Assembly (NCBI GenBank): GCA_013151315.1
Contig: JAADIN010000202.1
Span: forward strand, 1 to 10,375
Reading direction: 5' to 3'
Origin: Planctomycetota bacterium
GTDB taxonomy: Bacteria > Planctomycetota > Planctomycetia > Pirellulales > Lacipirellulaceae
DNA: 10,375 bases
Part shown: in pieces, positions 1 through 7,731 of the stretch
Numbering within the stretch: position 1 is the stretch's first letter
Layout: each line of letters opens with the position of its first letter
The notes under the pieces: generated by a model
Databases searched by the model: none
Told to the model about the DNA's origin: nothing
What the model saw: only the letters and a program-made list of their open reading frames with translations
Position numbers and translations under genes: made by a program

Positions 1-223
1 AAAGTGGCTCAAATCAACCGAGCCAGGGCTCGTTACGGTCGCTATGGTAGCATTGCTATCCGTTCGTGTCGAACGGGGCATTTGGCATCGCCAATCCCCC
101 TGTTTTTCCTATTCTTTTCGATCCGAATATTTCAAAAAATCGATTCATATTCCCCAGCACGATTAACCGATACTTTCCAAAGCGAAACCTTTTCACGATA
201 ACTCTCTGCGCAGGAACTCGATC
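1..223. other. Leader region upstream of the secreted repeat protein
   Basis: No convincing gene is present in these bases. A short perfect palindrome (arms 19-24 and 27-32, cgagcc/ggctcg) near the left edge could be the end of a structure belonging to a gene outside the window. The rest is AT-richer than the coding regions and probably carries the promoter of the 224-2626 gene, but I see no convincing -35/-10 pair. The last bases before the ATG contain a weak purine stretch (caggaa, about 210-215) that could serve as a ribosome site. Confidence 0.4.
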
Positions 224-2626
224 ATGTCTCGAGGATGGATCATCGGAATCGTCTGTTTGGCGGTCGTTGGAAGCTCGAACCTCATTGGCTGGGCCCAGGA
301 AGGGCGTCCGCAAAATTCGGGTGGCCTATCGTTTAGCGAGCGGCTGACTGCTCTGCGAGAGACCTTTCGGCGGGAAAAGCAAGAAAAGCAGTCGGCCCGT
401 AGGCTACAGAATGTCGCGCAGGATAGTGAGCGGAAAGCGAAGCCCTTGGGCACCTCCGCTCAGGCCCATGGGCCTGATACGCGATACCGTCGCAACACGA
501 CAGCTAGCAAAAAACGCGTTGGTGGCGTATTAGGCGGAAAGGCATTTAGTCGACAAGGACACTATCCCTCGCCCCGTGGCGATACGAACCCTACAGAAGC
601 CGCCTTGTCCTCAGAAATTATTCAGGTGGCCACAGACGAGGAATCCCCTTCGACAAGAAAGAGTTCGAAGACAAAAAGAAAGACAAAGAAGAAGCCGACT
701 CGTCGATCCCCGGCAGCGAAGCAGGGAATGTTTGATGTCCACGAAGCGCTGGTAGGTAACGCTAGCATCTCGAAAGCAGAAGCCCGCGAGACGAGCGTCA
801 ATTCGCGCGGTTCGTTGCCCGATTCGGCAGTGGGGGAAAACCTCGGAGAGTTAGACCATCAACCGGCACCTATTGCAGAGAGACCGTCGGTCAAAGAAAA
901 AGTGAAAACGCGACCGACTGCTAGGGAATCTAAGCCTCAAGTCATCGGGACCTTGCCAGCAGCCCAGAGCAGGCAGTCAGCCACGAGGGTTCTTGAAACC
1001 GAACAGCGTTCGACCAAAAAAAGAACGGCCGACCCGTTTGGTGCGGTCGCCGAGGAAGACTTCTCCGCAAATCCGATGCGCAGCAGCTCGCATGGCCAGT
1101 CGTTTACCGCAGTCGAGCAAACCGCTCCTATCCAGCAGTACCAACAACCCAAGCGCGAATTGCTGCTCAGCTCGAAGCAACCCGTGATCGTGTCGCATGT
1201 CGAAGGACCTCGACGCATCTTGGTGGGTCGCGAGGCGACCTATCAGATTACTTTAGAAAATACCAGCAATACCAAAGCAGAACGTATCGATGCGGCAGTT
1301 CGCGTCCCCGAATGGGCTGAAATCATTGAGGTGACCTCAACCAATGGTGCTGTAGAGCGTGTCGGTGATGGCGCCAACGGCGACGTGTTCGAGTGGCAAC
1401 TCCAAGAGATCGCTGCAAGAACTTCTGCGACTTTGCGTCTGCGTTTGATTCCACGTAGCGGTCGGCCGATGCAGCTTGGAGTTCAATGGAGTCAGGCCCC
1501 CGTTGCATTGGAAACTTTGGTCGAAGTGCAAGAACCAAAAATCGAAGTCGGGCTTAGCGGTCCACAAGAAGTCCTCTTTGGCCAACCGCAACGCTACCGA
1601 TTGATACTCAGAAACCCGGGCACCGGAGTCGCTGAGCAGGTCGTGGTCCAGCTCATTCCCCCCGGTGGCGACGAGCAATCGGCGACCACGCAAACTCTCG
1701 GCTCCTTGCAGCCTGGCGAAGTCAGAGAAATCGAACTTGAGCTCACCGCTCGCGAAGCGGGCGAGCTGGTTATGCAAGCAAGTGTCGTGGCGGATGGCGG
1801 TCTGTCTGCCGAAGCGATCAAAAAAGTGCTCTGCCGAAGACCCGAATTGCAAATCGACTGGCGGGGTCCCGACTCAAAATACGCGGGCACGGTCTCGGCC
1901 TATTATCTTCGCGTTCTGAATCCGGGCACGGCGATGACGGAACCGGTGACCGTGACCTTTGAACTTCCCGAGGGTTCGGAATTTGTTTCCGCCAGCGAGG
2001 GTCACTCGCTCGAAAAGAGGAGCAGAACGATCAGTTGGCGGTTAGCGGGTCTCGGCGTCGACGAAGCTCAATTCATGCAGGTCCGCTGCAAAATTGACCA
2101 ACCCGGGGTCAACCAATTCAGCGTGACCGCCCAGATCGACAGTGGCGAACTGAGCGACACGAAAACTATTGAGGCCCATATTGTTGCCTTGGCAGACCTG
2201 AAGCTTGAAGTGACCGATCCTCAGGGGCCCTTGCCGCTGGGCGATTCGGCGCTCTACGAAATCCGTGTACACAATCGAGGCAAGACGGCTGCCGAAGGCA
2301 TAAGCATCGTCGGTTTGTTTTCGGAAGGAATCGATCCTGTTTCGGTTGAAGGCGCTCAGTATACCGAGCGAGACGGTCGCGTGATTTTTCATCCGATCAA
2401 AAGTTTGCCGGCCGACCGTGAGATCGTACTACGAATTCGCGCGAAGGCAACTCAAGCGGGGACTCACATCTTCCGAGCGGAAGTCGTCTGTCAGGATCTC
2501 GACATCAAACTGGCCGCCGAGGAAACGACTCGCTTCTTCGAGGACTCCACGCACTGGGAAAATGGCAGCTGGGAAGAGAGCCAGACTCCCTATTCGGCTG
2601 AAAACGGTGAGACGGTCAGTCGATAG
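224..2626 (+). CDS. Secreted protein with four DUF11/CARDB-like beta-sandwich repeats
   Basis: This 800-residue protein is predicted to be exported. A signal peptide runs from M1 through a hydrophobic core (IIGIVCLAVVG) to a likely cleavage near residues 23-25 (GWAQ). Residues about 30-310 are low complexity and rich in Ser, Arg, Lys and Gln, with a very basic patch around 142-165. Four repeats follow, starting near residues 325, 438, 540 and 655. Each has the pattern 'G...Y.i.l.NpGt..a..v.v...lP.g....' seen in DUF11/CARDB adhesion-type domains. An acidic, polar tail closes the protein. There is no catalytic motif, so a structural or cell-surface role is inferred. The start is chosen because the signal peptide begins there. 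The next gene is 187 nt downstream with its own possible promoter, so the two may not form an operon. Confidence 0.85.
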   Translation: MSRGWIIGIVCLAVVGSSNLIGWAQEGRPQNSGGLSFSERLTALRETFRREKQEKQSARRLQNVAQDSERKAKPLGTSAQAHGPDTRYRRNTTASKKRVGGVLGGKAFSRQGHYPSPRGDTNPTEAALSSEIIQVATDEESPSTRKSSKTKRKTKKKPTRRSPAAKQGMFDVHEALVGNASISKAEARETSVNSRGSLPDSAVGENLGELDHQPAPIAERPSVKEKVKTRPTARESKPQVIGTLPAAQSRQSATRVLETEQRSTKKRTADPFGAVAEEDFSANPMRSSSHGQSFTAVEQTAPIQQYQQPKRELLLSSKQPVIVSHVEGPRRILVGREATYQITLENTSNTKAERIDAAVRVPEWAEIIEVTSTNGAVERVGDGANGDVFEWQLQEIAARTSATLRLRLIPRSGRPMQLGVQWSQAPVALETLVEVQEPKIEVGLSGPQEVLFGQPQRYRLILRNPGTGVAEQVVVQLIPPGGDEQSATTQTLGSLQPGEVREIELELTAREAGELVMQASVVADGGLSAEAIKKVLCRRPELQIDWRGPDSKYAGTVSAYYLRVLNPGTAMTEPVTVTFELPEGSEFVSASEGHSLEKRSRTISWRLAGLGVDEAQFMQVRCKIDQPGVNQFSVTAQIDSGELSDTKTIEAHIVALADLKLEVTDPQGPLPLGDSALYEIRVHNRGKTAAEGISIVGLFSEGIDPVSVEGAQYTERDGRVIFHPIKSLPADREIVLRIRAKATQAGTHIFRAEVVCQDLDIKLAAEETTRFFEDSTHWENGSWEESQTPYSAENGETVSR

Positions 2627-2707
2627 AAAAAATGGTAAATTGCTGTTTGATAAATGCAAATGGCAAACAAAAGTTGCTAGCACTGCTTTCGTCGCCTGAA
2701 TCTGGGC

Positions 2708-2735
2708 TTGGTTACTGGTGCCCAGTCGGTACAAT
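2708..2735 (+). promoter_or_regulatory. Possible sigma70-type promoter for the lipoprotein gene
   Basis: TACAAT at 2730-2735 matches the -10 consensus at five of six positions. TTGGTT at 2708-2713 is a weak -35 (three of six), with a 16-nt spacer. Transcription would begin near 2742, just before the leader hairpin at 2745-2762 and about 70 nt before the ATG at 2814. This is from sequence pattern only. Confidence 0.4.
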
Positions 2736-2744
2736 CTCGCCTCG

Positions 2745-2762
2745 CTTGGCACTGCTGCCAAG
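2745..2762 (+). promoter_or_regulatory. Leader hairpin upstream of the lipoprotein gene
   Basis: A perfect 7-bp inverted repeat has arms cttggca (2745-2751) and tgccaag (2756-2762) around a 4-nt loop. It lies right after the possible -10 element and could be an operator or a 5' mRNA hairpin. It has no T-run, so it is not a typical intrinsic terminator. Confidence 0.4.
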
Positions 2763-2813
2763 TGAGATCACGAGATCCCTATCGAGCTCAACCGGGGCTC
2801 TGGCTGGCTGGCG

Positions 2814-3650
2814 ATGAAGAGAAATAGTGCGGCGACACTTGCTGTGGTTGCCTGCGCGGCGATGCTTTGCAGCTCGACCGGCTGTGGGACGACACGTACT
2901 TCGAATACCTTGCGCACTGCTACCGAGCAGCTTCTTATTTCTGACGCGATCGATCGCGCGGTACAAGAGATCGATTTTACTCCCTTGGCTGGCAAGGATG
3001 TTTTTTTCGACGATCGGCATCTTTACGATGTCGTCGACGATGCCTACCTCATCAGCACTTTGCGACAGCATTTGCTAGCCAGTGGATGCATTCTGAAGGA
3101 AGACCGCGAACAGGCGACCTTTATCGTGGAATCGCGAGCAGGCGCTATTGGTACCGACAACGACGACCTGCTGTTTGGTATCCCGCAAACCAACCTCCCG
3201 CAAATCACCCTGCTCGCCGGTTTGCCGCCGGCTATTCCCGAGATCCCGATCGCCAAGCGTCGTAACCAGCGAGGCGTTGCGAAGATCGCCGTCTTTGCCT
3301 ACCGCCGCGATTCGGGAGAGCCTGCTTGGCAGTCGGGGATTGCCACGAGCGAGAGTACTTCCAACGACACCTGGATTCTTGGTGCCGGTCCGTTCAAACG
3401 CGGCACGATTCACGAGGGAACGAGCTTTGCCGGCGACAAGATTACGAAGCCAAGGTCTGCCAGGCAAAGCACTCCTTCAAAGCAAGTGGTGCAATTGAGG
3501 CAAGAGGCGATCTTTCCGAATACGATTTCGCGGCCTCCGGTGCTCGCCCAGGACGCCGAGGGAGAGATCCAGCAAGTGGCTTTGGAAGAACCCGTTGCAG
3601 CCACACCGATGGCAACCGCCGCCGGCCCTTCGGTCTTGCCGCCACCCTAA
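2814..3650 (+). CDS. Lipoprotein, resembling planctomycete family DUF6655
   Basis: This 278-residue protein has a lipoprotein signal. MKRN is followed by a hydrophobic core and a lipobox ending at C24 (SSTGC), so it should be anchored to a membrane facing the periplasm. The body, about residues 28-215, includes TATEQLLISDAIDRAV, LRQHLLASGC and GVAKIAVFAYRR. From memory this is typical of planctomycete lipoproteins called DUF6655, whose function is unknown. The last 65 residues are low complexity and Pro/Ala rich. No Shine-Dalgarno sequence precedes the ATG. The start is fixed by the signal peptide. The stop codon overlaps the stop of the convergent Rieske gene. Function is not known, and the family name should be checked by profile search. 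Confidence 0.85.
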   Translation: MKRNSAATLAVVACAAMLCSSTGCGTTRTSNTLRTATEQLLISDAIDRAVQEIDFTPLAGKDVFFDDRHLYDVVDDAYLISTLRQHLLASGCILKEDREQATFIVESRAGAIGTDNDDLLFGIPQTNLPQITLLAGLPPAIPEIPIAKRRNQRGVAKIAVFAYRRDSGEPAWQSGIATSESTSNDTWILGAGPFKRGTIHEGTSFAGDKITKPRSARQSTPSKQVVQLRQEAIFPNTISRPPVLAQDAEGEIQQVALEEPVAATPMATAAGPSVLPPP

Positions 3651-3964
3651 TCGGGCATCTTCACTTGAATTTCGTCGCCTTCGACGCGTACCTCGAAGGC
3701 ATCGACTTTCAGTCGGGGATTATCACACCAGACGCCGCTACAGACGTCAAAACGCCAAGCGTGCCAAGGGCAAGTGACGGCTCCCTCTTCGTCGAGCTGG
3801 CCCGCTCCTAGCGAGGCGCCCATGTGCGGGCAAAGATCGTCGATCGCATAGTACGATCCCTCGCGGTTGAATACCGCCACGAGACGATCGCCCAGCGGGA
3901 AAGTCGCACCTTGGCCTGCCGGGATCGCTCCCACCTTCGCAACGGTTACAAACTTGGATGCCAT
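3647..3964 (-). CDS. Small Rieske [2Fe-2S] ferredoxin, NirD-like
   Basis: This single-domain 105-residue protein binds a Rieske iron-sulfur cluster. The first ligand pair is C45 and H47 in CPHMG, the second is C65 and H68 in CPWHAWRFD. The spacing fits the CxH...CxxH Rieske motif. There is no signal peptide or transmembrane segment, so it should be a cytoplasmic electron carrier or ferredoxin subunit. It resembles NirD-type and dioxygenase ferredoxin proteins, but no nitrite reductase or oxygenase gene is nearby and its partner cannot be named. The gene converges on the lipoprotein gene with a 4-nt stop overlap and diverges from the mazG-like operon, whose promoter lies inside its first codons. 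No clear ribosome site precedes the ATG. Confidence 0.93.
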   Translation of the reverse strand: MASKFVTVAKVGAIPAGQGATFPLGDRLVAVFNREGSYYAIDDLCPHMGASLGAGQLDEEGAVTCPWHAWRFDVCSGVWCDNPRLKVDAFEVRVEGDEIQVKMPD

Positions 3965-3973
3965 GGGTATAAT
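3945..3973 (+). promoter_or_regulatory. Sigma70-type promoter of the mazG-like operon
   Basis: A perfect TATAAT lies at 3968-3973 with GTTACA (four of six to TTGACA) at 3945-3950. The spacer is the optimal 17 nt. Transcription would start near 3980, giving a leader of about 50 nt before the GTG at 4033. The -35 and the spacer overlap the first codons of the divergent Rieske gene, so the two genes share this control region. Confidence 0.6.
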
Positions 3974-3985
3974 CTAAGTTTTCGA

Positions 3986-4009
3986 GCCAAGGGGTTGCAA
4001 CCCCTTCGG
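3986..4009 (+). promoter_or_regulatory. Hairpin in the leader of the mazG-like operon
   Basis: The 18-nt stretch 3989-4006 is a perfect palindrome (aaggggtt gc aacccctt). It is flanked by agcc and ggct, which extend the stem past a one-base bulge. It lies between the predicted transcription start and the GTG at 4033. It could affect mRNA stability or early transcription. No T-run follows, so it is not a standard terminator. Confidence 0.45.
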
Positions 4010-4032
4010 CTTTGCATGAACGAAAGCTTGCC

Positions 4033-4353
4033 GTGTCCGAAACGTCTCCTGATATCACACTTCGCGAGTTCCAACAGTTGATTCGCGAAATGTATTTCGA
4101 GAAGGATGCGAAGCGCGGCATCGACGGGACTTTCATGTGGCTGATCGAAGAAGTCGGCGAGCTGGCCGGGGCGCTACGCGAGGAGACTCCCGAGCAGCAA
4201 GCGGCTGAATTCGCCGATGTGCTCGCCTGGCTGGCGACGATCGCCAACGTGGCCAACATCGATTTGACCGCGGCTGTGAGAGAGAAATACGGAACCGGTT
4301 GTCCCGGCTGTGGGCGGCTCGTTTGCACTTGCGCCAAGACGGAGAAGCCGTGA
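4033..4353 (+). CDS. MazG-like nucleotide pyrophosphohydrolase
   Basis: This 106-residue single-domain protein is of the all-alpha MazG NTP pyrophosphohydrolase type, which hydrolyses (d)NTPs to NMP and pyrophosphate with Mg2+. The metal-binding signature is visible: EEVGE at 39-43 (EExxE) and E59-x-x-D62 in EFADVLAW. The C-terminus carries a Cys cluster (C90, C93, C98, C100 in CPGCGRLVCTC) that could bind zinc; from memory similar tails occur in other short MazG-like proteins. The GTG at 4033 is chosen over an upstream TTG (4012) because it has GAAAG at 4022-4026 with 6-nt spacing and gives the N-terminus expected for the family. The stop overlaps the next gene by GTGA. The true substrate is unknown. 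Confidence 0.88.
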   Translation: MSETSPDITLREFQQLIREMYFEKDAKRGIDGTFMWLIEEVGELAGALREETPEQQAAEFADVLAWLATIANVANIDLTAAVREKYGTGCPGCGRLVCTCAKTEKP

Positions 4354-6710
4354 CAACCGCCGCTATCATTTCTCGCGCGATGCTGACAGCAACTATGCTA
4401 ACGCTTGGAATTCCGCTCGCGGTTTCGCAAACGCCAACCGACGCGCCCACCATCGCCGAAATGCAAATCGGCTTCAGCGGCACCTACAAACTCGGATGTT
4501 GGACGCCGATCGTGATCAAGCTGGTCGGCGACACCCAATCCCATACGGGCCAAGTGGCAGTCACGGTGCCCGATACCGACGGGGTGCCAACCACCATTTT
4601 TTCACCCGACGATCGACCCGTCGGCGTCGATCCAGGCAAAAGCACCTTCGTGCGTTTATTCGTTCGCGTCGGTCAGGCTCTCAGTACCGTACAGGTACGA
4701 TTCGTGGCCGAGGGCCGCGTGGTTGCGGAACGGAAATTTTATACGGGTTCCGAAAACTCGTCGGGAGGTGTTTCTGGCGGTGTCGCGGCGACCAACCGGC
4801 TGTTACTCGAATTTGGACCTGCCTCAGGCGCCCGATCGCTGATCCGAACGACTGACCGCGATGACGAGCTCTTGGCAACGAAAATTGTTCGTGTCGAAGA
4901 AGCGGCCGAATTGCCCCTTGACTGGATCGGCTACGAAGCGATCGACACGGTGCTGCTCACGACTTCCAAGCCGGAGCTCTATCGGCCGCTGCTACAGAAT
5001 CCGGGCCGTATTGCGGCGCTCCGGCGCTGGGTCGAGCTGGGCGGTCGGCTCGTGGTTTTCTGCGGGGCCGAAGCGGAAGAGCTCTTGGCCACGGACGGGG
5101 CTCTTGCCGAATTGATTCCTGGTACGTTTGCCGAATCGGTGCCGCTCAGGCAATGGCAGCCCTTGGAGACGTTCAGCGGAGCCGAAAGGCCCAAGGCGGG
5201 CGGTAGCCGACTCGACCTTCGGGTGCCCAAACTGGTCGACGTGCACGGAAAAATTCTCGCCCACGCAGGCAGCCTTGCCACCACGTTGCCGTTGGTCGTG
5301 AGATCGCGTCTTGGCCTGGGCGAGCTCGTGTTTGTGGGATTGGATTTCGATCAACCGCCACTTCGCGACTGGAAAGGTCGCGCGAGCTTTTTGCGCAAAG
5401 TTCTCCATTGGCCCGACATGGAAGAAAATCAGCAACGGGCCAACCAGGGACTCGCCTCAGTTGGCAGCGAAGACATGATCGGGAAAGTTCGCAATGCGCT
5501 CGACCACCAATTTGTAGGCGTCCAGGTCGTTCCCTTTGCGTTGGTCGCCCTGCTGGTGGTGCTCTACATCCTGCTCATTGGTCCTGGCGATTATTTTTTC
5601 GTCAAAAAATTCTTGAATCGACCGGAACTTACTTGGATTACTTTTCCGCTGATTGTTCTCGGCGTTTCGGCGGCGGCCTACTGGTACGCGAATTCGAAAA
5701 AGGGCGATCAACTGCGAGTCAACCAGATTGAAGTCGTCGACGTGGATACCACCAGCGGGCTCGTCCGCGGTACGGTCTGGTCGCACTTTTTCACGCCCCG
5801 TGTCGATCAGTACGACCTCACGCTCGAGCCCGACTTTTTGGGAGGAGCGCCGATCAGCGATCCCTCGCAGCAGGTTGCTTGGCTGGGACTTCCGGGCTAC
5901 TCGTTGGGAGGGATGCAATCGAGTGCTACGCAAACGGTCGTCTTCAGCCACGGCTACACTTTTGGCTCCGACCGGGCATCGATGCAGAAGGTTCCGGTGC
6001 AAGTCTGGTCGACCAAGACCATCACTGCCCGATGGACCGCCAGCGCCGGCGAGTCGATCGTCGCCGACTTGCAACGGACGAGCGACGAACTGCTCGCGGG
6101 GCAAATCTCGAACTCGACCGGCATCGAAATGGACGATTGCCTGCTGCTCTATGGCCGCTGGGCCTATCACCTGGGCCGCATGGCCGACCAAGCGACCGTC
6201 AAATTCGACTACTCTCTGCAACCTCGAACGGTAAAAACCTCGCTCACGAGCGCGACTGCGGGCGACACGACCGAAGACAACACGGCCGACGATGGAACGG
6301 TGCCGTTTCGGCTTGCCGAGTCCGACATCACACGCCTCGTCAAGACCATGATGTTTTTCGAAGCGATCAATGGCCGTCGCTATTCTGGTAAACTCAACCG
6401 CTATCAATCGTTCCTCGACTTGAGCCATTTGCTCGAGCAAGAGGGCGTCGCAATTTTACTAACGAAAAGCCCGGCCACAGGCAGCCAGTGGCACAACGGC
6501 GAACAACCCCTACGCAGCGACGACGACCGCCGCTGGACTTTTTACCGTTTTGTTTTGCCAGTTAGCGCCGTCGGCCACGACGAACGCCCCGCCAACAACG
6601 CGAACAACAACCCCGCCAACAACAATAACCCCGCACACAAGGCCGCTCATGCCAAGGCTGGAGGTCCCATGCCGGGGCGTTCGTCGTGGCCGACGGCGCT
6701 AACGCTATGA
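4350..6710 (+). CDS. Membrane-anchored protein linked to an ABC ATPase
   Basis: With the GTG start at 4350 the protein has 786 residues. The start is supported by GGAGA at 4341-4345, by the GTGA overlap with the mazG-like stop, and by the signal peptide that follows (cleavage near residue 26). Residues about 27-385 look extracytoplasmic and include a stretch (VLLTTSKPELYRPL, then ALRRWVELGGRLVVF) that recalls the amidotransferase-like fold of DUF4350 and GldG-type proteins. Two transmembrane helices are near 389-411 and 429-448, followed by a second large domain. The last 40 residues are Asn/Ala/Pro rich and lie in and around a perfect 31-bp inverted repeat, so they may be a recent addition. 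ATGA overlap with the ATPase gene suggests the two act together. The family is not firmly recognised. Confidence 0.85.
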   Translation: MTTAAIISRAMLTATMLTLGIPLAVSQTPTDAPTIAEMQIGFSGTYKLGCWTPIVIKLVGDTQSHTGQVAVTVPDTDGVPTTIFSPDDRPVGVDPGKSTFVRLFVRVGQALSTVQVRFVAEGRVVAERKFYTGSENSSGGVSGGVAATNRLLLEFGPASGARSLIRTTDRDDELLATKIVRVEEAAELPLDWIGYEAIDTVLLTTSKPELYRPLLQNPGRIAALRRWVELGGRLVVFCGAEAEELLATDGALAELIPGTFAESVPLRQWQPLETFSGAERPKAGGSRLDLRVPKLVDVHGKILAHAGSLATTLPLVVRSRLGLGELVFVGLDFDQPPLRDWKGRASFLRKVLHWPDMEENQQRANQGLASVGSEDMIGKVRNALDHQFVGVQVVPFALVALLVVLYILLIGPGDYFFVKKFLNRPELTWITFPLIVLGVSAAAYWYANSKKGDQLRVNQIEVVDVDTTSGLVRGTVWSHFFTPRVDQYDLTLEPDFLGGAPISDPSQQVAWLGLPGYSLGGMQSSATQTVVFSHGYTFGSDRASMQKVPVQVWSTKTITARWTASAGESIVADLQRTSDELLAGQISNSTGIEMDDCLLLYGRWAYHLGRMADQATVKFDYSLQPRTVKTSLTSATAGDTTEDNTADDGTVPFRLAESDITRLVKTMMFFEAINGRRYSGKLNRYQSFLDLSHLLEQEGVAILLTKSPATGSQWHNGEQPLRSDDDRRWTFYRFVLPVSAVGHDERPANNANNNPANNNNPAHKAAHAKAGGPMPGRSSWPTALTL
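6561..6703. repeat. Perfect 31-bp inverted repeat at a gene junction
   Basis: Arms 6561-6591 and 6673-6703 are exact reverse complements over 31 bp and enclose an 81-nt loop. The left arm begins gttagcgccg and the right arm ends cggcgctaac. The right arm stops three bases before the ATG of the ABC ATPase at 6707. The loop holds imperfect tandem units starting ccccgc at 6587, 6611 and 6629, which encode the Asn-rich tail. Such a stem would be very stable in mRNA. Confidence 0.95.
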
Positions 6711-7633
6711 TCGAAATTCGTGACCTAACGAAAAAATATTCTGACCTCTACGCCATTCATAAGATCGACTTGAAACTCGATCGGGGCGATGTGTTTGGTT
6801 TTATCGGACCCAATGGCGCTGGCAAAACGACGACCATGCGCATCCTCGCGACGCTGCTCAACCCGACTTGGGGCGAAGCGTACGTCGGTGGATACTCGAT
6901 CTACACCAAGCCCAAAGAAATCCGACGAATCATCGGCTACATGCCTGATTTCTTTGGCGTCTACGACAACATGAAGGTAATCGAATACCTTGAGTTCTTC
7001 GCCGCTGCCTACCGCATCAAGGGGCCCAAACGGCGAAAGGTTTGCGATGATGTGCTCGGGCTGGTCGACTTGGGTTACAAGCGTGACGAGCTTGTGACGA
7101 GCCTTTCTCGCGGCATGACCCAACGGCTCGGGCTTGCACGCGTCTTGCTGCACGATCCCCAAGTTCTGCTGCTGGATGAACCGGCGAGCGGTCTCGATCC
7201 TCGGGCGCGAATCGAGATTCGCGGGCTGCTTAAAGAGCTACGCAACATGGGCAAGACGATCATGGTCTCGAGCCACATTTTGCCCGAGTTGGCAGACATC
7301 TGTAACAAGATCGGCATCATCGAACGGGGCGAGCTCATCGTCAATTCCGACGTCGAAGACGTGATGCGACAGGTCCGGCAGCAGACGGTGCTTCAGATTG
7401 ACGTGGCCGGCGACCGCGACGCCGCGGGCAAGCTGTTGGAGCAGGACGATCTGGTAGAAAAGGTCGAAGAGACCGACGCCCTTCTCCGCGTCACACTGAT
7501 CGCCGGTGACCACGATTTCAGTACGCTCGCCCGATTGCTGCTCGACAACGGCCACGCATTGACTCGCCTGAACGAAGAGGAAATCAACCTCGAAACGGCG
7601 TTCATGACGCTGACCAAGGGAATCACTTCGTAG
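6707..7633 (+). CDS. ABC transporter ATP-binding protein
   Basis: This 308-residue protein is an ABC ATPase that should power a membrane partner. Visible motifs are Walker A GPNGAGKTT (34-42), signature LSRGMTQ (133-139), Walker B VLLLDEP (153-159), D-loop SGLD (161-164) and switch H190. The usual Q-loop glutamine is replaced by Asp (D81 in GYMPDFFG). After about residue 220 there is a C-terminal extension of the kind found in exporter-type (CcmA/NatA/GldA-like) ATPases. ATG 6707 is chosen because it overlaps the preceding TGA (ATGA); an in-frame GTG at 6686 would add seven residues. No Shine-Dalgarno is present, so translation is probably coupled to the upstream gene. No permease gene follows: a repeat and a tRNA come next. 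Confidence 0.95.
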   Translation: MIEIRDLTKKYSDLYAIHKIDLKLDRGDVFGFIGPNGAGKTTTMRILATLLNPTWGEAYVGGYSIYTKPKEIRRIIGYMPDFFGVYDNMKVIEYLEFFAAAYRIKGPKRRKVCDDVLGLVDLGYKRDELVTSLSRGMTQRLGLARVLLHDPQVLLLDEPASGLDPRARIEIRGLLKELRNMGKTIMVSSHILPELADICNKIGIIERGELIVNSDVEDVMRQVRQQTVLQIDVAGDRDAAGKLLEQDDLVEKVEETDALLRVTLIAGDHDFSTLARLLLDNGHALTRLNEEEINLETAFMTLTKGITS

Positions 7634-7648
7634 GGAGGTAAGGCATTG

Positions 7649-7714
7649 GTCATTAGTTATTTGACAATCACCATTTGTCATTTGGTAATTGACAAATGAC
7701 AAATAACTAATGAC
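7649..7714. repeat. Nested hairpin made of degenerate 7-mers
   Basis: The outer stem is a perfect 15-bp inverted repeat (7649-7663 and 7700-7714, gtcattagttatttg). An inner perfect 9-bp stem (7672-7680 and 7690-7698) lies within it. Read in steps of seven from 7649, the sequence is a run of related heptamers (gtcatta, gttattt, gtcattt and complements such as gacaaat). It begins 15 nt after the ATPase stop and ends 17 nt before the tRNA, so it may end or protect the operon mRNA. It has no T-run. Confidence 0.85.
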
Positions 7715-7731
7715 AATTACTGCCTGTCCTT

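Noticed and set aside
4..201. Open frame in the left leader
   Set aside because: No ribosome site or recognisable protein features; its hydrophobic stretch comes from T-rich noncoding sequence.
5457..6440. Long minus-strand open frame of 327 codons
   Set aside because: It is opposite the 786-residue gene, has no recognisable domain, and reflects GC-rich codon use.
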